64,000 nt of DNA from Adhaeribacter rhizoryzae (GCF_008629685.1 NZ_VWSF01000024.1:1-64000); one strand, 5' to 3'; counted from the stretch's first letter, positions 45,501 to 54,391 are shown. Notes: generated by a model not told the origin, from the letters alone. Numbers and translations: made by a program.

Positions 45501-45650
45501 CACCAGCACGCTTACGCCCGGCAAAGCGCCGCCTTCTTCTTTAGACGTTACCTTTCCCGAAATAGCTCTTCCTTGGGCAAAAGCAAAATCAACGCTTAGC
45601 AAGGTAAAGAAGAACAGGGTGGTTGTTAGCCGTAAAAGTTTGTTTTTCAT
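42504..45650 (-). CDS. SusC/RagA-type TonB-dependent transporter (second pair)
   Basis: 1048 aa from the ATG at 45650; an in-frame ATG at 45698 would add 16 residues before a good signal peptide (MKNKLLRLTTTLFFFTLLSV) and is rejected. Domains in order: carboxypeptidase-regulatory-like (ISGKVTSKEEGGALPGVSV), TonB-box region (LSEVVVIGYGTQTK), plug (LYVVDGLPMENFNLN; ESVEVLKDASSAAIYG), barrel ending RIVTLGARFEF. Unlike the first SusC it has the canonical 'VVVIGYGTQ' form. It imports an oligosaccharide or branched sugar for the DUF1593/ABC genes beyond, or acts with the pectin PUL. Confidence 0.96.
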   Translation of the reverse strand: MKNKLLRLTTTLFFFTLLSVDFAFAQGRAISGKVTSKEEGGALPGVSVLVKGTTNGTITNTDGNYQLNVPDNATLVFSFIGFTSQEVAVGNRTTVDVALLPDAKALSEVVVIGYGTQTKRAVTGSVASVGYDKFKDRSFSNVTQALAGELPGVNITQAQGAPGQSPIIRIRGISSITAGTNPLYVVDGLPMENFNLNNINPQDIESVEVLKDASSAAIYGSRGANGVVIITTKLGKVGKTSINASYEFGQQEVTRKIDLMDAQQFVNYYVDAHNNAWTASGPGRLASDPNSVRPTQFRIPEDFVTNPQQFGKGTDWQDVMYRTAPSHNTQLSVSGGTDKTQFLFSGAYLNQEAVLDRNYYKRLSLRTNIKQTISEKIAIGVNLAFTGIYDRTDGTQGKSDVVSLGVQSDPIFPVYNELGNLGFKDPNSTWYRFATYTDLQLWHPYSLTREIAKQNKSFNTMGTAYLEYNIIKDLKFRTSINGNLYNTRYNAYQNKDMKFGYSSALAARGDVNNSFMLNWLTENTLTYDRHFGSHGVTALVGYTAQKQRDEYSSVTAGNFPNDLVQTLNAGTVNGGTSLASEWSMLSYLARVNYNFLDRYFLTGTIRRDGSSRFGTNTKWGYFPSVSAGWLVSDENFLKNVTLINNLKLRASYGVAGNNQIPNYGPIGLLGNQNYVYGNNLANGLNVTNIANQDLKWEKTTQLNFGVDVGLLSNRLNLTAEVYSSTTNDLLLFVPVPDLTGFSTQLTNIGKMRNRGFEFGLNSRNLVGNFNWTTDFNLSVNRNKVLQLGPGNAPIVYTDFVVTVKTEVGQPLSNYYGYVFDGVYKNQAEIDASPHDPTTTPGDPIVRDVNGDGKITEADRTTIGNYQPNFTSGLTNSFSYKGVELSFMLQGSFGGEIANQLIRYNGIWNGGRNAYAEVANYWKSESEPGDGKHFKPTVAPKGLQEKFSSYWVEDGSFVRIKNVRVSYALPSNLLTRLPVKSARIFLNAENVHLFSKYLNYDPENTTYPATTYSPTATSASGIPSGTMLGVDYGSYPVPRIVTLGARFEF

Positions 45651-46197
45651 GTGTTTGGGTTTGTGTAAGTTTAATTTTTGGTGGAAGCAGGTAAGCAATG
45701 GGTAGTGCTGTTAATAAAAAAAAGCATTACCCATTCGGGGAAGAAAATTATTTTAATTCTCCAGAAACTTTGTTGTATTGTTCTGACACACTAATAAATA
45801 GAAAATTTATTCCTGAAAAAGAAGAATTATTTACAAGTATATAGAAAATAAACGAAAAAAAAAGAAGTTAAAAGAAAAAATTTAATTCTTTTGTTAGGTG
45901 AGTTCTATAATTTCTTTTTAGAATCTAGTCTTAGGCAGGTAGAGAATGTATCGCCCCTTGTATTGCCCGGGTGCTTTAGCCCCGGGTTTTAAGAGTATTA
46001 CCCTGGAATATTTGGCACCCCTGACTAAAGTCAGGGGCAATTCAAGGTTAGGCGATTGAAAAAATTTAACCAACAGAACTAATGAAATTATTGCAGAACG
46101 AAATTTGAATGATGTAACTTTAAAGTATTAGTCTGAATTAGTCTGATTAAGATTACTGGTAAACAGCTAAATATTAAGAGAAGAAGTTCGTCGGGTA
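45651..46197. other. 547-bp gene-free stretch upstream of the second SusC gene
   Basis: Holds the 92-bp two-hairpin element at 45956-46047 and an A-rich zone (45720-45900) likely to contain the SusC promoter on the minus strand. No clear TAnnTTTG box and no coding frame seen. Confidence 0.5.
45956..46047. repeat. 92-bp element with two hairpins and terminal inverted repeats
   Basis: Ends CCTTGTATTGCCC and its near-complement GGGCAATTCAAGG form 12-of-13 terminal inverted repeats. Inside, CCCGGG...CCCGGG (45967-45987) and CCCCTGACT-AA-AGTCAGGGG (46018-46037) each fold into a hairpin. No T tract, so not a terminator. It looks like a small dispersed or MITE-like element. Confidence 0.65.
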
Positions 46198-47475
46198 TTA
46201 TTCCAGCCAGGCCCATCTTTTAGCCCAATCCTGCAGAAATGCTTCCCGGAAACGACCTACGGTGAGGGCTCCCTGGCTGGCACCCATAAATAGAGCAGGG
46301 TCGGGGTTGTCGCTCCACCATTTGTTTAGCGGGGAAATATCATCGGCGTGTTTTGCACCAGGCCAGGGGGCTACGCTGGTAAACTGGCCTTTTTGCCCGT
46401 TTATGGCTGTTACCGGACTGGTAATCACGTAACTCCATTCGCCCACCTTTTTCGGGACAAAGCGGGCGCGGTACTTGCCATTCCCTTCGTAATAACCTTC
46501 AAATTTCTGGTTTTCTGTTTCCAGCCACAATACGGGCTTGTCGTGGGCAGGCCCTTGGTCCGGACCTTGCATGACCCATTCAACCACCGCGTATACGGGC
46601 ACTTGGTCGGCCAGAGTGGTTTGGCGGTTAAAAATGCGGCGGGAGCTGTGTTTTAATGGTACAAAACTGCCGCCCCAATTCGGATTTGCTGGTTTTTCAG
46701 GATCGCCTTGCAGCAAGTAAGTAACCGTAGGGCTATCGCCCATTTTAAGGGAGCCTTTATAATAATTACCAAAGTCCTTGCCCATTGCGCCGTTACCCCG
46801 AATAAATTTTTCGTAAAAAGCTTCATTGCCCAAATCGCCTTCTTGGTTATTATCGATAAACCAGCCGCTGTAAGTTGAGTTGGCTTCTATCATCCAAAGG
46901 TTCGGAAAGTTTTGAGCCACGTATTGGTAAGCGTCGGCGCTCCATTTTTTATTGGGTCCAGCTATAAAGTAAACCCGCAGCTTATCTGTAATATCCGGGG
47001 CATCGTGCAGCGCCTGCGCTAAATCATCGATGCCGCCCCACACCAAAACCCACAACGGCTGAGAACTTTTGCGCCGGGCACATTCTATAATCCAACGAGA
47101 TCCTTCACTCGGTTTGCTCCAGCCTTTGCCAGGTGCCCGGTCTAATGCTCCTTGTTTAGTTACCGCCCGTAATCCGTCGGCCGAAGGAAAGTCTTTAATA
47201 TGAGCTTTAAGTTTTGGGTAATCTTGCTCGTACAGGTCCAGGATTTGCAGAATGTGTTTTTTGCGGCCTTCTCCGTACGGCGAGGAAATCAAGCCCTCAG
47301 TTTGGAACTTGTCCGCATACATTAAATAATGAATCAAAGACTGAAAATCATCCGGATCGGTGCCGCCAATATCGGTGCTAACGATTACTCGGGGTTTAGC
47401 GGCAGAGGTAGGAAAATATATTGCCACCAACAAAAGAACGGCAATAGCTTTTAAAACAAGATTCAGGGCTTTCAT
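46198..47475 (-). CDS. DUF1593 nucleoside-hydrolase-like secreted protein (copy 1)
   Basis: 425 aa. The signal peptide (VLKAIAVLLLVAIYFPTSAA) precedes STDIGGTDPDDFQSL, an acidic cluster equivalent to the Ca2+-binding Asp motif of nucleoside hydrolases. LWVLVWGGIDDLAQAL and LWMIEANSTYSGWF are further DUF1593 blocks. The C-terminal ~120 residues form an Ig-like domain (YEGNGKYRARFVPKKVGEWSY). The metal cluster suggests hydrolysis of a furanosyl bond outside the cytoplasm. It is divergent from the DeoR operon, which encodes a second DUF1593 protein, so one regulator may control both. Confidence 0.8.
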   Translation of the reverse strand: MKALNLVLKAIAVLLLVAIYFPTSAAKPRVIVSTDIGGTDPDDFQSLIHYLMYADKFQTEGLISSPYGEGRKKHILQILDLYEQDYPKLKAHIKDFPSADGLRAVTKQGALDRAPGKGWSKPSEGSRWIIECARRKSSQPLWVLVWGGIDDLAQALHDAPDITDKLRVYFIAGPNKKWSADAYQYVAQNFPNLWMIEANSTYSGWFIDNNQEGDLGNEAFYEKFIRGNGAMGKDFGNYYKGSLKMGDSPTVTYLLQGDPEKPANPNWGGSFVPLKHSSRRIFNRQTTLADQVPVYAVVEWVMQGPDQGPAHDKPVLWLETENQKFEGYYEGNGKYRARFVPKKVGEWSYVITSPVTAINGQKGQFTSVAPWPGAKHADDISPLNKWWSDNPDPALFMGASQGALTVGRFREAFLQDWAKRWAWLE

Positions 47476-47824
47476 CTTTTCGAATTTTTAATAAATCCTG
47501 CTTTTTAATAAATAATTATTCGATAATTTAGATATTTTTACTAATAAATAATAAATTTATAACTTATTGTTGACAATAATAATGAAAATTTAGAAAGTAA
47601 AAATTATTATTCGAAAATATTTTGTGTAATAATACCTGAATGTTCTATAAAATAGTTGCTTTAGAATATTAATTCGAAAAAAATAGAAAATAAACGTAAA
47701 TGTAAATTTTTTTTATTTATATTTGAGGCGTTGGTTTAAAGCTTTTCGTTTGTTATGGTTTGTTTACTTTTGTCTTGATATTTATATATTAGATAAAAAA
47801 TAACCGCTAAATTTTTGAAAGCCT
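47476..47824. promoter_or_regulatory. divergent AT-rich control region between DUF1593 and DeoR genes
   Basis: 349 bp, very AT-rich. TATATTTG at 47718-47725 is a good -7 box for the DeoR operon, but no -33 TTG is found at the usual distance. TTTACTAATAAATAATA (47537-47553) differs by one base from 3075-3091, and AATAAATAATAAATTTATAA (47543-47562) resembles the AT motif upstream of GH127. A DeoR operator is expected here. Confidence 0.5.
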
Positions 47825-48589
47825 ATGATGGCGAAACAACGAAGAGAAAAAATTCTGGAATTATTAAAAGAAGATGGTTCCGCGAAAGTAAATAATCTTG
47901 CCAAAATCTTTAAAGTAACCGAAGTGACAATCCGGCAGGACCTTGAGAAACTGGAGAAAGGTGGTTTGGTGGTGCGGGAGCACGGGGGCGGGTTTTTAAA
48001 GGACATGGAAAACCAGGTGCGGGCCATTTCGCTGGTACACCAGGATAACCTGGATAAAAAAGAATTGATTGCCAAAAAGTGTTTAGAATTTATCCACAGC
48101 GGCGATACCATTATTCTGGATTCGGGTTCAACCACTACCGAGATTGCCAAGCAGATAAAAGGCATCAAGGACTTAACCGTTATTACCAACGCATTAAATA
48201 TTGCTTTGCTGCTGGGGGCCCAGCCGGGGATTGAAGTAGTCATGACCGGCGGCGAATTTAAGCCCCCTACTTTATCGCTGACGGGCCAGAAAGCAGCCGA
48301 TTTTTTCGAAGGCTTAAACGTGCAGAAATTATTCCTGGCTACGGCGGGTATATCGCTCAAAGCTGGCCTGACTTACCCGAGTATCAGCGACCTGGTGGTG
48401 AAAAAAGCCATGATTGAGGCGGCCGAAACTACTTACCTGGTAGCCGATTCAACTAAAATTGGGAAGAGCGCCTTTGCGAGCCTCGGTGCGCTTTCGCTCA
48501 TTAATTATATAGTTACCGATACGGGCATTACCGATGAGCATAAAAATTTATTTCGGGAGCACGATATTGAATTAATAATAGCAGATTAA
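47825..48589 (+). CDS. DeoR-family sugar-phosphate-responsive regulator
   Basis: 254 aa. The N-terminal winged helix is standard (RREKILELLKEDGSAKVNNL, then VTEVTIRQDLEKLEKGGLV). The C-terminal sensor has TIILDSGSTTTEIAKQI and LTVITNALNIA, the DeoR phosphosugar-binding signature, plus KLFLATAGISLKAGLTYP and the VVKKAMIEAAETTYLVADSTKIGK block. It heads the isomerase/transketolase/ABC operon and very likely represses it until a phosphorylated pentose intermediate accumulates. Either ATG of the opening ATGATG could be the start. Confidence 0.92.
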   Translation: MMAKQRREKILELLKEDGSAKVNNLAKIFKVTEVTIRQDLEKLEKGGLVVREHGGGFLKDMENQVRAISLVHQDNLDKKELIAKKCLEFIHSGDTIILDSGSTTTEIAKQIKGIKDLTVITNALNIALLLGAQPGIEVVMTGGEFKPPTLSLTGQKAADFFEGLNVQKLFLATAGISLKAGLTYPSISDLVVKKAMIEAAETTYLVADSTKIGKSAFASLGALSLINYIVTDTGITDEHKNLFREHDIELIIAD

Positions 48590-48628
48590 AAATTATCCCT
48601 CGCATAAATACAGGAGCAAACAGATAGT

Positions 48629-50035
48629 ATGAGCATTAGTTTAGGTGTTATCATTGGTAATCGTGATTTTTTTCCGGACAGACTCGTTGCAGAAGCCCGC
48701 GTTGAAATTATCGAAACGCTGCAAAAGTTAAATATCCGGCCGATTTTGTTGGATGCGTTAGATTCAAAATTAGGTGGGGTGGAAACTTTTCACGAAGCGC
48801 AGAAATGTGCCCGCCTGTTTAAACAGCACGCCGATGAAATTGCCGGGGTGCTGGTGGTGCTGCCCAATTTCGGCGACGAAAAAGGCGTAGCCGAAACGCT
48901 GAAAATGGCCGGCCTGAACGTGCCCGTTTTAATACAAGCTTACCCCGATGATTTAGATAAACTGGATGTGGCCCGCCGGCGCGATGCCTGGTGCGGCAAA
49001 ATATCGGTTTGCAACAACCTGTACCAATACGGCATTAAATATTCGCTTACCACCAAACACGTAGTACGCCTGAACGACCTAACCTTTACGCAGGACCTAC
49101 TCAACTTTGTGGCGGTTTGCCGCGTGGTAAAAGGTTTGCGCAATGTACGAATAGGGGCAGTTGGTGCTCGTCCGGGCGCTTTTAATACCGTGCGTTACAG
49201 CGAAAAAATATTGCAACGCCATGGCATTTCGGTTACCACCGTTGATTTATCCGAAATATTAGGCCACGCTAATCGCCTCACCAAAGACGATAGCATTGTA
49301 AAAGAACGCTTAGATAAAATAAAAGCTTACACTTCAACAGGCCTGACCCCACCGGATGCGCTCATTCAAATTGCCAAGTTGGATTCGGTACTGGCGAACT
49401 TTATGGAAGAACACGCCCTGGATGCCACGGCTATTCAGTGCTGGACTTCGCTGCAGAAAAACTACGGCTGCAATGTGTGTACCAGCATGAGCATGATGAG
49501 CGAAAATATGCTGCCCAGCGCCTGTGAAGTAGACGTTACCGGAACCCTTAGTATGTACGCCATGCAACTGGCCTCCGGCTCGCCGAGTGCTTTGGTTGAT
49601 TGGAATAACAATTACGCCGACGACGAAGAAAAATGCGTGCTGTTTCATTGCGGTAACTGGGCCAAATCTTTCCTGCCCGATATTCAAATCAGTAATGCGC
49701 CTATTTTGGGTACTACGGTGGGTGTGGAAAATACCTACGGCGCCCTGGATGGCCGTACGCCGGCTATGCCGCTTACTTACGGCCGCATCAGCACCGACGA
49801 TACCAAAGGCATTATAAAAGCCTACGTAGGTGAAGGCATGCTAACCGATGATGATTTAAAAACCTTCGGCAACCGGGCGGTAGCCAAAATAGATAACCTG
49901 CAAGGTTTAATGCAATACGTTTGCCGCAACGGGTTTGAACACCACGTGGTAATGAATGCTTCTAAAACCGCCGACATATTAAAAGAAGCTTTAGAGAATT
50001 ATATGGGCTGGGAGGTTTATCAGCACACCGCCTGA
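48629..50035 (+). CDS. L-fucose/L-arabinose isomerase-family sugar isomerase
   Basis: 468 aa, FucI/AraA fold. The N-terminal Rossmann-like part is followed by conserved metal-site blocks: IQCWTSLQKNYGCNVCTSMS, SENMLPSACEVDVTGTLS with Glu and Asp ligands, LVDWNNNY, and FHCGNWAKSF with His. The length is close to AraA and shorter than FucI (~590). Family enzymes interconvert aldoses and ketoses. In this operon the product would feed the FGGY kinase and then the split transketolase, as expected for a pentose or branched pentose such as apiose to apulose. The substrate is inferred, not shown. Confidence 0.85.
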   Translation: MSISLGVIIGNRDFFPDRLVAEARVEIIETLQKLNIRPILLDALDSKLGGVETFHEAQKCARLFKQHADEIAGVLVVLPNFGDEKGVAETLKMAGLNVPVLIQAYPDDLDKLDVARRRDAWCGKISVCNNLYQYGIKYSLTTKHVVRLNDLTFTQDLLNFVAVCRVVKGLRNVRIGAVGARPGAFNTVRYSEKILQRHGISVTTVDLSEILGHANRLTKDDSIVKERLDKIKAYTSTGLTPPDALIQIAKLDSVLANFMEEHALDATAIQCWTSLQKNYGCNVCTSMSMMSENMLPSACEVDVTGTLSMYAMQLASGSPSALVDWNNNYADDEEKCVLFHCGNWAKSFLPDIQISNAPILGTTVGVENTYGALDGRTPAMPLTYGRISTDDTKGIIKAYVGEGMLTDDDLKTFGNRAVAKIDNLQGLMQYVCRNGFEHHVVMNASKTADILKEALENYMGWEVYQHTA

Positions 50036-50069
50036 TTTACGACTACCTAGCTTTTAAATATTTTAGTGC

Positions 50070-50894
50070 ATGACGCCAAAAGAACTAGCCTTAAAATCGA
50101 TTGGGTACCGGAAGAATATCCTCAAATACATTTACGGTGCTAATGCCGGCCATACCGGCGGCAGTTTGTCCTGTATCGATATTTTGAATGTGCTGTACAA
50201 TCACACGCTAAACGTAGGTCCGGATAATTTTAAATCGCCGGACCGCGACCGGTACATCCAAAGCAAAGGCCATTGCGTGGAAGCGTTGTTTGTGGTGCTG
50301 GCCGATAAAGGTTTTTTCCCGGAGTCTGACCTGGAAACATTGTGCCGGTATAAATCGCATTACATTGGTCACCCGACGCGCAAAGTAAACGGGGTAGAAC
50401 AGAATACCGGCGCTTTGGGCCACGGTTTACCCATCAGTGTGGGTACAGCGCTAGCCGCAAAAATGGATAATAAAGCTTACCGGGTATTTACCTTGCTCGG
50501 TGACGGCGAATTGCCAGAAGGTTCTAACTGGGAAGCCGCGCTTACGGCTGCTCACTACAAACTGGATAACCTCACGGCCATCATCGACCACAACAAATTA
50601 CAGATTACCGGCCGGACCAGTGATGTTTGCAATACCGATCCGATTGACCTGAAATTCGAAAGCTTCGGGTGGGCCGTGCGCCACGTAGACGGTCATGATT
50701 TTAAAATGCTGCAGGAAACCCTGGACGAATTGCCTTTTACGGATAGCAAACCCAGTTTAATTATTGCCCATACGGTAAAAGGCAAGGGGATCAGCTACAT
50801 GGAAGATGAGCTAAAATGGCACCACGGCGTACCGAATAAACAGCAATATGCCCAAGCTATTGAGGAATTAGACAATGCAGTAGCGACACTCTAA
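50070..50894 (+). CDS. transketolase, N-terminal (TPP pyrophosphate-binding) subunit
   Basis: 274 aa, the length of stand-alone N-terminal transketolase subunits. GHTGGSLS (27-34), SKGH (66-69) and the TPP motif GDGELPEGSNWEAA (144-157) through DHNK (173-176) are intact. Together with the product of the next gene it makes a complete two-subunit enzyme. Split transketolases in sugar operons include the apulose-4-phosphate transketolase (AptA/AptB). Housekeeping transketolases are usually single chains, so this is a catabolic, substrate-dedicated version. Confidence 0.92.
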   Translation: MTPKELALKSIGYRKNILKYIYGANAGHTGGSLSCIDILNVLYNHTLNVGPDNFKSPDRDRYIQSKGHCVEALFVVLADKGFFPESDLETLCRYKSHYIGHPTRKVNGVEQNTGALGHGLPISVGTALAAKMDNKAYRVFTLLGDGELPEGSNWEAALTAAHYKLDNLTAIIDHNKLQITGRTSDVCNTDPIDLKFESFGWAVRHVDGHDFKMLQETLDELPFTDSKPSLIIAHTVKGKGISYMEDELKWHHGVPNKQQYAQAIEELDNAVATL

Positions 50895-51017
50895 AAAACA
50901 AGTTGTGGCGGGTTAAACAGCTTTCCATAGTAAATATTTAGATTCAACAACCATCTAATTATGGCTGGCATTTAGCATGGTCAACAGCCAAAGTAAAACT
51001 TTTATAACGATTAAAAA

Positions 51018-51992
51018 GTGGGAGCAATCATTGATAATGTTTTAGTAAGCGATAAGGCTAACCTGGATGTTTTTTCCGGCACGCTGCAAAACCTCGCCGA
51101 ACTCGATAGAGATATTGTGGTGGTCACCAGCGATTCGCGGGGTTCCGGTAAGTTAGGACCATTTGGTCAGAAATTTCCGGCGCAGATAGTAGAAATTGGC
51201 ATAGCCGAACAAAACCTTGTGGGCGTAGCCGCCGGATTGGCTTCAGCGGGTAAAAAGGTATTTGCCGTTTCCCCGGCTTGTTTTCTCACGGCCCGGGCTC
51301 TGGAGCAAATTAAAAACGATGTCGCTTATTCCGATAACCCGGTAAAATTAATCGGTATCAGTGCCGGCGTTAGTTATGGCGCCTTAGGCACCACACACCA
51401 CAGCCTCCACGATTTTGCCGTACTGCGCGCGGTAAATAATATTACCGTAGTGGCTCCCGCCGATAATTTCGAGACCGAACAAGCTATTGCCCAAGCTGCT
51501 AATAGCAATCATCCATTTTATTTACGGTTCGGCAAAAAAGTAATGCCCGCCTTACCAACTGATATTGATAATTCATTCAGTTTTGTTAAAGGAAGAATAA
51601 TTCGGGAAGGAAAAGATTTAACTATTATCGGCACCGGCGAAACGGTGTACCCAGCCTGGCAGGCGGCCGAAAAGCTGGAGCAGGATTATAATATTCAGGC
51701 CACCGTAATCAGTATGCACACCATCAAGCCGCTGGATTATGAGTTGCTGGCCCGGGTAGCCGCTACAGGAAAACCCATTATTACGGTAGAAGAACACAGT
51801 GTTTACGGCGGTTTGGGCGAAGCCTGCGCTTCTTTCCTATTGCAGCATAACTACCACAATCCTTTTAAAATTATGGGCATCCCGGATGAGTATACGGTTA
51901 CGGGTTCCCAAAACGAAATATTTAACCATTACGGCCTGTCCGAAAGTGGTATTGCCGATACCGCCTTGAAAATATTAAAGCAAAAGCATTAA
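51018..51992 (+). CDS. transketolase, C-terminal subunit
   Basis: 324 aa from GTG; no ATG is available near the start and the frame begins 123 bp after the previous stop. The pyrimidine-binding domain has VEIGIAEQNLVGVAAGLAS, with Glu64 as the conserved TPP-activating residue, LTARALEQIKNDVAYSDNPV, and GVSYGALGTTHHSLHDFAVL. The C-terminal transketolase fold closes with ITVEEHSVYGGLGEACASF. It pairs with the preceding subunit. The 123-bp gap may hold a processing or regulatory site, but I see no clear hairpin. Confidence 0.92.
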   Translation: MGAIIDNVLVSDKANLDVFSGTLQNLAELDRDIVVVTSDSRGSGKLGPFGQKFPAQIVEIGIAEQNLVGVAAGLASAGKKVFAVSPACFLTARALEQIKNDVAYSDNPVKLIGISAGVSYGALGTTHHSLHDFAVLRAVNNITVVAPADNFETEQAIAQAANSNHPFYLRFGKKVMPALPTDIDNSFSFVKGRIIREGKDLTIIGTGETVYPAWQAAEKLEQDYNIQATVISMHTIKPLDYELLARVAATGKPIITVEEHSVYGGLGEACASFLLQHNYHNPFKIMGIPDEYTVTGSQNEIFNHYGLSESGIADTALKILKQKH

Positions 51993-52013
51993 TCCTTTCC
52001 AAATATTAGCCAT

Positions 52014-53423
52014 ATGAAATTTCTAGTCAGTATCTTTTTATTTCTGGTTGCTCTTTTCCCGGTTCTTACCAAGGCGCAGGGAACGGATAAGAAACTTAGG
52101 GTGCTGGTATTAACCGATATCGAGAATGAGCCCGATGATGCGCAATCGATGGTTCGTTTCCTCACTTACTCCAACCAGTGGGATATCGAGGGGCTAGTGG
52201 CTACTACGTCGGTGCACCAGAAAGACCGGGTTGCACCGGAACGGATAAAGGAAATTGTGGCAGCTTACGGCCAGGTCCGGAAGAATTTATTGTTGCACGA
52301 GAAAGGCTTTCCCGAAACGCAATATTTAAACAGCATTATTAAAAAAGGATATGCGGGTTACGGCATGGGGGCCGTGGGGCAAGGAAAAGATTCGGAAGGC
52401 TCGGAGCTGATTATTGCCGCCGTAGATAAAAAAGATGATCGGCCTATTTGGATACCTATTTGGGGTGGCGCTAACTGTCTGGCCCAGGCCCTCTGGAAAG
52501 TGAAAATGACCCGCACCCCCGCCGAAGTAGATCTGTTTGTATCGAAGCTGCGGGTTTATACCATTTCGGACCAAGATGATACTGGCCCCTGGCTTCGCAA
52601 AACCTTTCCGAACTTGTTTTTTGTAGCTAGTCCGGGTTATCATGCGGCCGGGGCTTACCATTATGCTACCTGGAGCGGCATTAGCGGGGATAAATTTCAC
52701 GGTCGCTTTGTAGGTGCCGATTTCAGTATCGTAGATAACCCGTGGCTGGATGAAAACATCCGAAAAAATCACGGTCCGTTGGGAGCGCAGCATCCTTTTA
52801 CCAAATTCCTGATGGAAGGCGACACGCCGTCTTTTCTGGGTCTGGTAAATAATGGCCTCAGCAATCCGGAGCACCCGGATTACGGCAGTTGGGGCGGCCG
52901 TTACGAATATTATTTGCCCCGCACGCAAAAATGGTTTTACGAACCCGAAACCCGGCCTTTCTGGACCGATGCGGTAGATGAAGTTTTAGGCGTAGACGGT
53001 AACTACCATACCAGCAACAAGGCTACCATCTGGCGCTGGCGCGAAGCTTACCAAAACGATTTTGCTGCCCGCATCGACTGGACGGTAAAGCCTTACAAAG
53101 AAGCGAATCATCCGCCCAAAGCAATGCTGGCCCATGCAAACGAATTAAAAGCCAAAAGCGGCGAAACAGTTAATTTAAGTGCCCAAGGTTCTTCGGATCC
53201 GGATAAAAATACCTTAACTTATAATTGGATTTTTTACGGCGAAGCCGGGACCTACAAAGCCAAAGATGCCTTAGCCATTAAAGATAATAAGAGCCAGCAG
53301 GCCTCCTTCGTGGCACCAAAAGTTACCCAACCTGACACAATACATATAATTCTGGCAGTAACCGATAACGGCAAACCAGCGCTAACCCGGTACCAGCGGG
53401 TAATTGTAACGGTATTTCCCTGA
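52014..53423 (+). CDS. DUF1593 nucleoside-hydrolase-like secreted protein (copy 2)
   Basis: 469 aa, signal peptide ending near LTKAQG. The acidic metal cluster is [17 protein letters not shown], with later blocks [17 protein letters not shown] and [20 protein letters not shown]. The C-terminal ~100 residues are an Ig/PKD-like domain ([19 protein letters not shown]). It differs from copy 1 in this C-terminal domain and overall sequence. It starts 21 bp after the transketolase and 20 bp before the binding-protein gene, so it is embedded in the uptake/catabolic operon. Best guess: it liberates the furanose that the ABC transporter then imports. Confidence 0.8.
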   Translation: MKFLVSIFLFLVALFPVLTKAQGTDKKLRVLVLTDIENEPDDAQSMVRFLTYSNQWDIEGLVATTSVHQKDRVAPERIKEIVAAYGQVRKNLLLHEKGFPETQYLNSIIKKGYAGYGMGAVGQGKDSEGSELIIAAVDKKDDRPIWIPIWGGANCLAQALWKVKMTRTPAEVDLFVSKLRVYTISDQDDTGPWLRKTFPNLFFVASPGYHAAGAYHYATWSGISGDKFHGRFVGADFSIVDNPWLDENIRKNHGPLGAQHPFTKFLMEGDTPSFLGLVNNGLSNPEHPDYGSWGGRYEYYLPRTQKWFYEPETRPFWTDAVDEVLGVDGNYHTSNKATIWRWREAYQNDFAARIDWTVKPYKEANHPPKAMLAHANELKAKSGETVNLSAQGSSDPDKNTLTYNWIFYGEAGTYKAKDALAIKDNKSQQASFVAPKVTQPDTIHIILAVTDNGKPALTRYQRVIVTVFP

Positions 53424-53443
53424 TTTGTTCTAAAGCGGAAAAT

Positions 53444-54391
53444 ATGAGAAATAAATTTACTGTCCTGCTTTCCCTGTTACTCACCCTTTTGGTGGTAGGC
53501 AGCTGTGGCAAAAAATCCGGAGCCGACGAGCCGAAGAAAATAGCCGTTATTATTTCTACCCTGAATAATCCGTGGTTTGTGGTACTGGCCGAGACTGCCG
53601 CTGAAAAAGCCCGCGCCTTGGGCTACGAAGCTAAAATATTCGATTCACAAAATAACACGGCTTTGGAAACCGATCATTTCGAGAATGCCATTGCCTCCGG
53701 TTTTAGCGCCGTATTATTTAACCCTACCGATGCCGATGGTTCTATTGTAAATGTGCTGAAAGCGAAAGAAGCTGGCCTTCCGGTTTTTTGCATGGACCGG
53801 GAAGTAAATTCGCCGGAGGCCGCTACTTCTCAAATTTTGTCGGATAGTTATTCGGGTTGCGTAACCATTGGGAAATATTTTGTGCAACAAATGAATAAAA
53901 AAGGCAAATACGTGGAGTTGCTGGGGCTGGTGGGCGACAACAATACCTGGGCCCGCTCCAAAGGATTTCACAGCGTGGTAGATAATTACCCCGACCTGAA
54001 AATGGTGGCCCAGCAAAGCGCCGATTTCGACCGGAACAAAGCCATGGAAGTATTAGAATCCGTTCTGCAGGCCAACCCCGATATTACGGCAGTTTTTTGC
54101 GGCAACGATGCCATGGCCATGGGGGCTTACCAAGCGCTGGTAGCGGCCGGACTGGCGAACAAAGTAAAAGTTTTTGGTTTTGATGGCGCCCAGGATGTAG
54201 TAGGTTCTATTAAAGAAGGAAAAATTGTGGCCACCGGTATGCAGTACCCGAAAGTAATGGCCCAAACCGCCGCCACCTTTGCCGATGAATATTTTAAAGG
54301 TAAACGCGACTTCCCCAAAAAAATGCCTGTAGCCGTGGAAATGGTAAACCAGCAAAATGTTTCGGATTACCTGGAGCTGGCCAAAAATTAA
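53444..54391 (+). CDS. ribose-type ABC transporter substrate-binding lipoprotein
   Basis: 315 aa. The lipobox is VVGSC followed by GKKSGADE, so the protein is anchored in the periplasm. The periplasmic-binding-protein-1 (RbsB) fold follows: VIISTLNNPWFVVLAETAAE, FNPTDADGSIVNVLKAKEAG, CMDREVNSPEA and AVFCGNDAMAMGAYQALVAAG, all positions known for pentose/hexose furanose contacts. The ligand is probably a pentose. ABC sugar importers of this type are uncommon in Bacteroidota, which usually rely on TonB-dependent uptake followed by secondary carriers. Confidence 0.92.
   Translation: MRNKFTVLLSLLLTLLVVGSCGKKSGADEPKKIAVIISTLNNPWFVVLAETAAEKARALGYEAKIFDSQNNTALETDHFENAIASGFSAVLFNPTDADGSIVNVLKAKEAGLPVFCMDREVNSPEAATSQILSDSYSGCVTIGKYFVQQMNKKGKYVELLGLVGDNNTWARSKGFHSVVDNYPDLKMVAQQSADFDRNKAMEVLESVLQANPDITAVFCGNDAMAMGAYQALVAAGLANKVKVFGFDGAQDVVGSIKEGKIVATGMQYPKVMAQTAATFADEYFKGKRDFPKKMPVAVEMVNQQNVSDYLELAKN

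Noticed and set aside
47782-48360. Antisense frame (192 aa) over the DeoR gene
   Set aside because: Opposite strand of a clear DeoR protein; Ser/Phe-rich translation typical of a shadow.
52326-52928. Long antisense frame (200 aa) inside DUF1593 copy 2
   Set aside because: Shadow of a well-supported gene; no leader or domain of its own.
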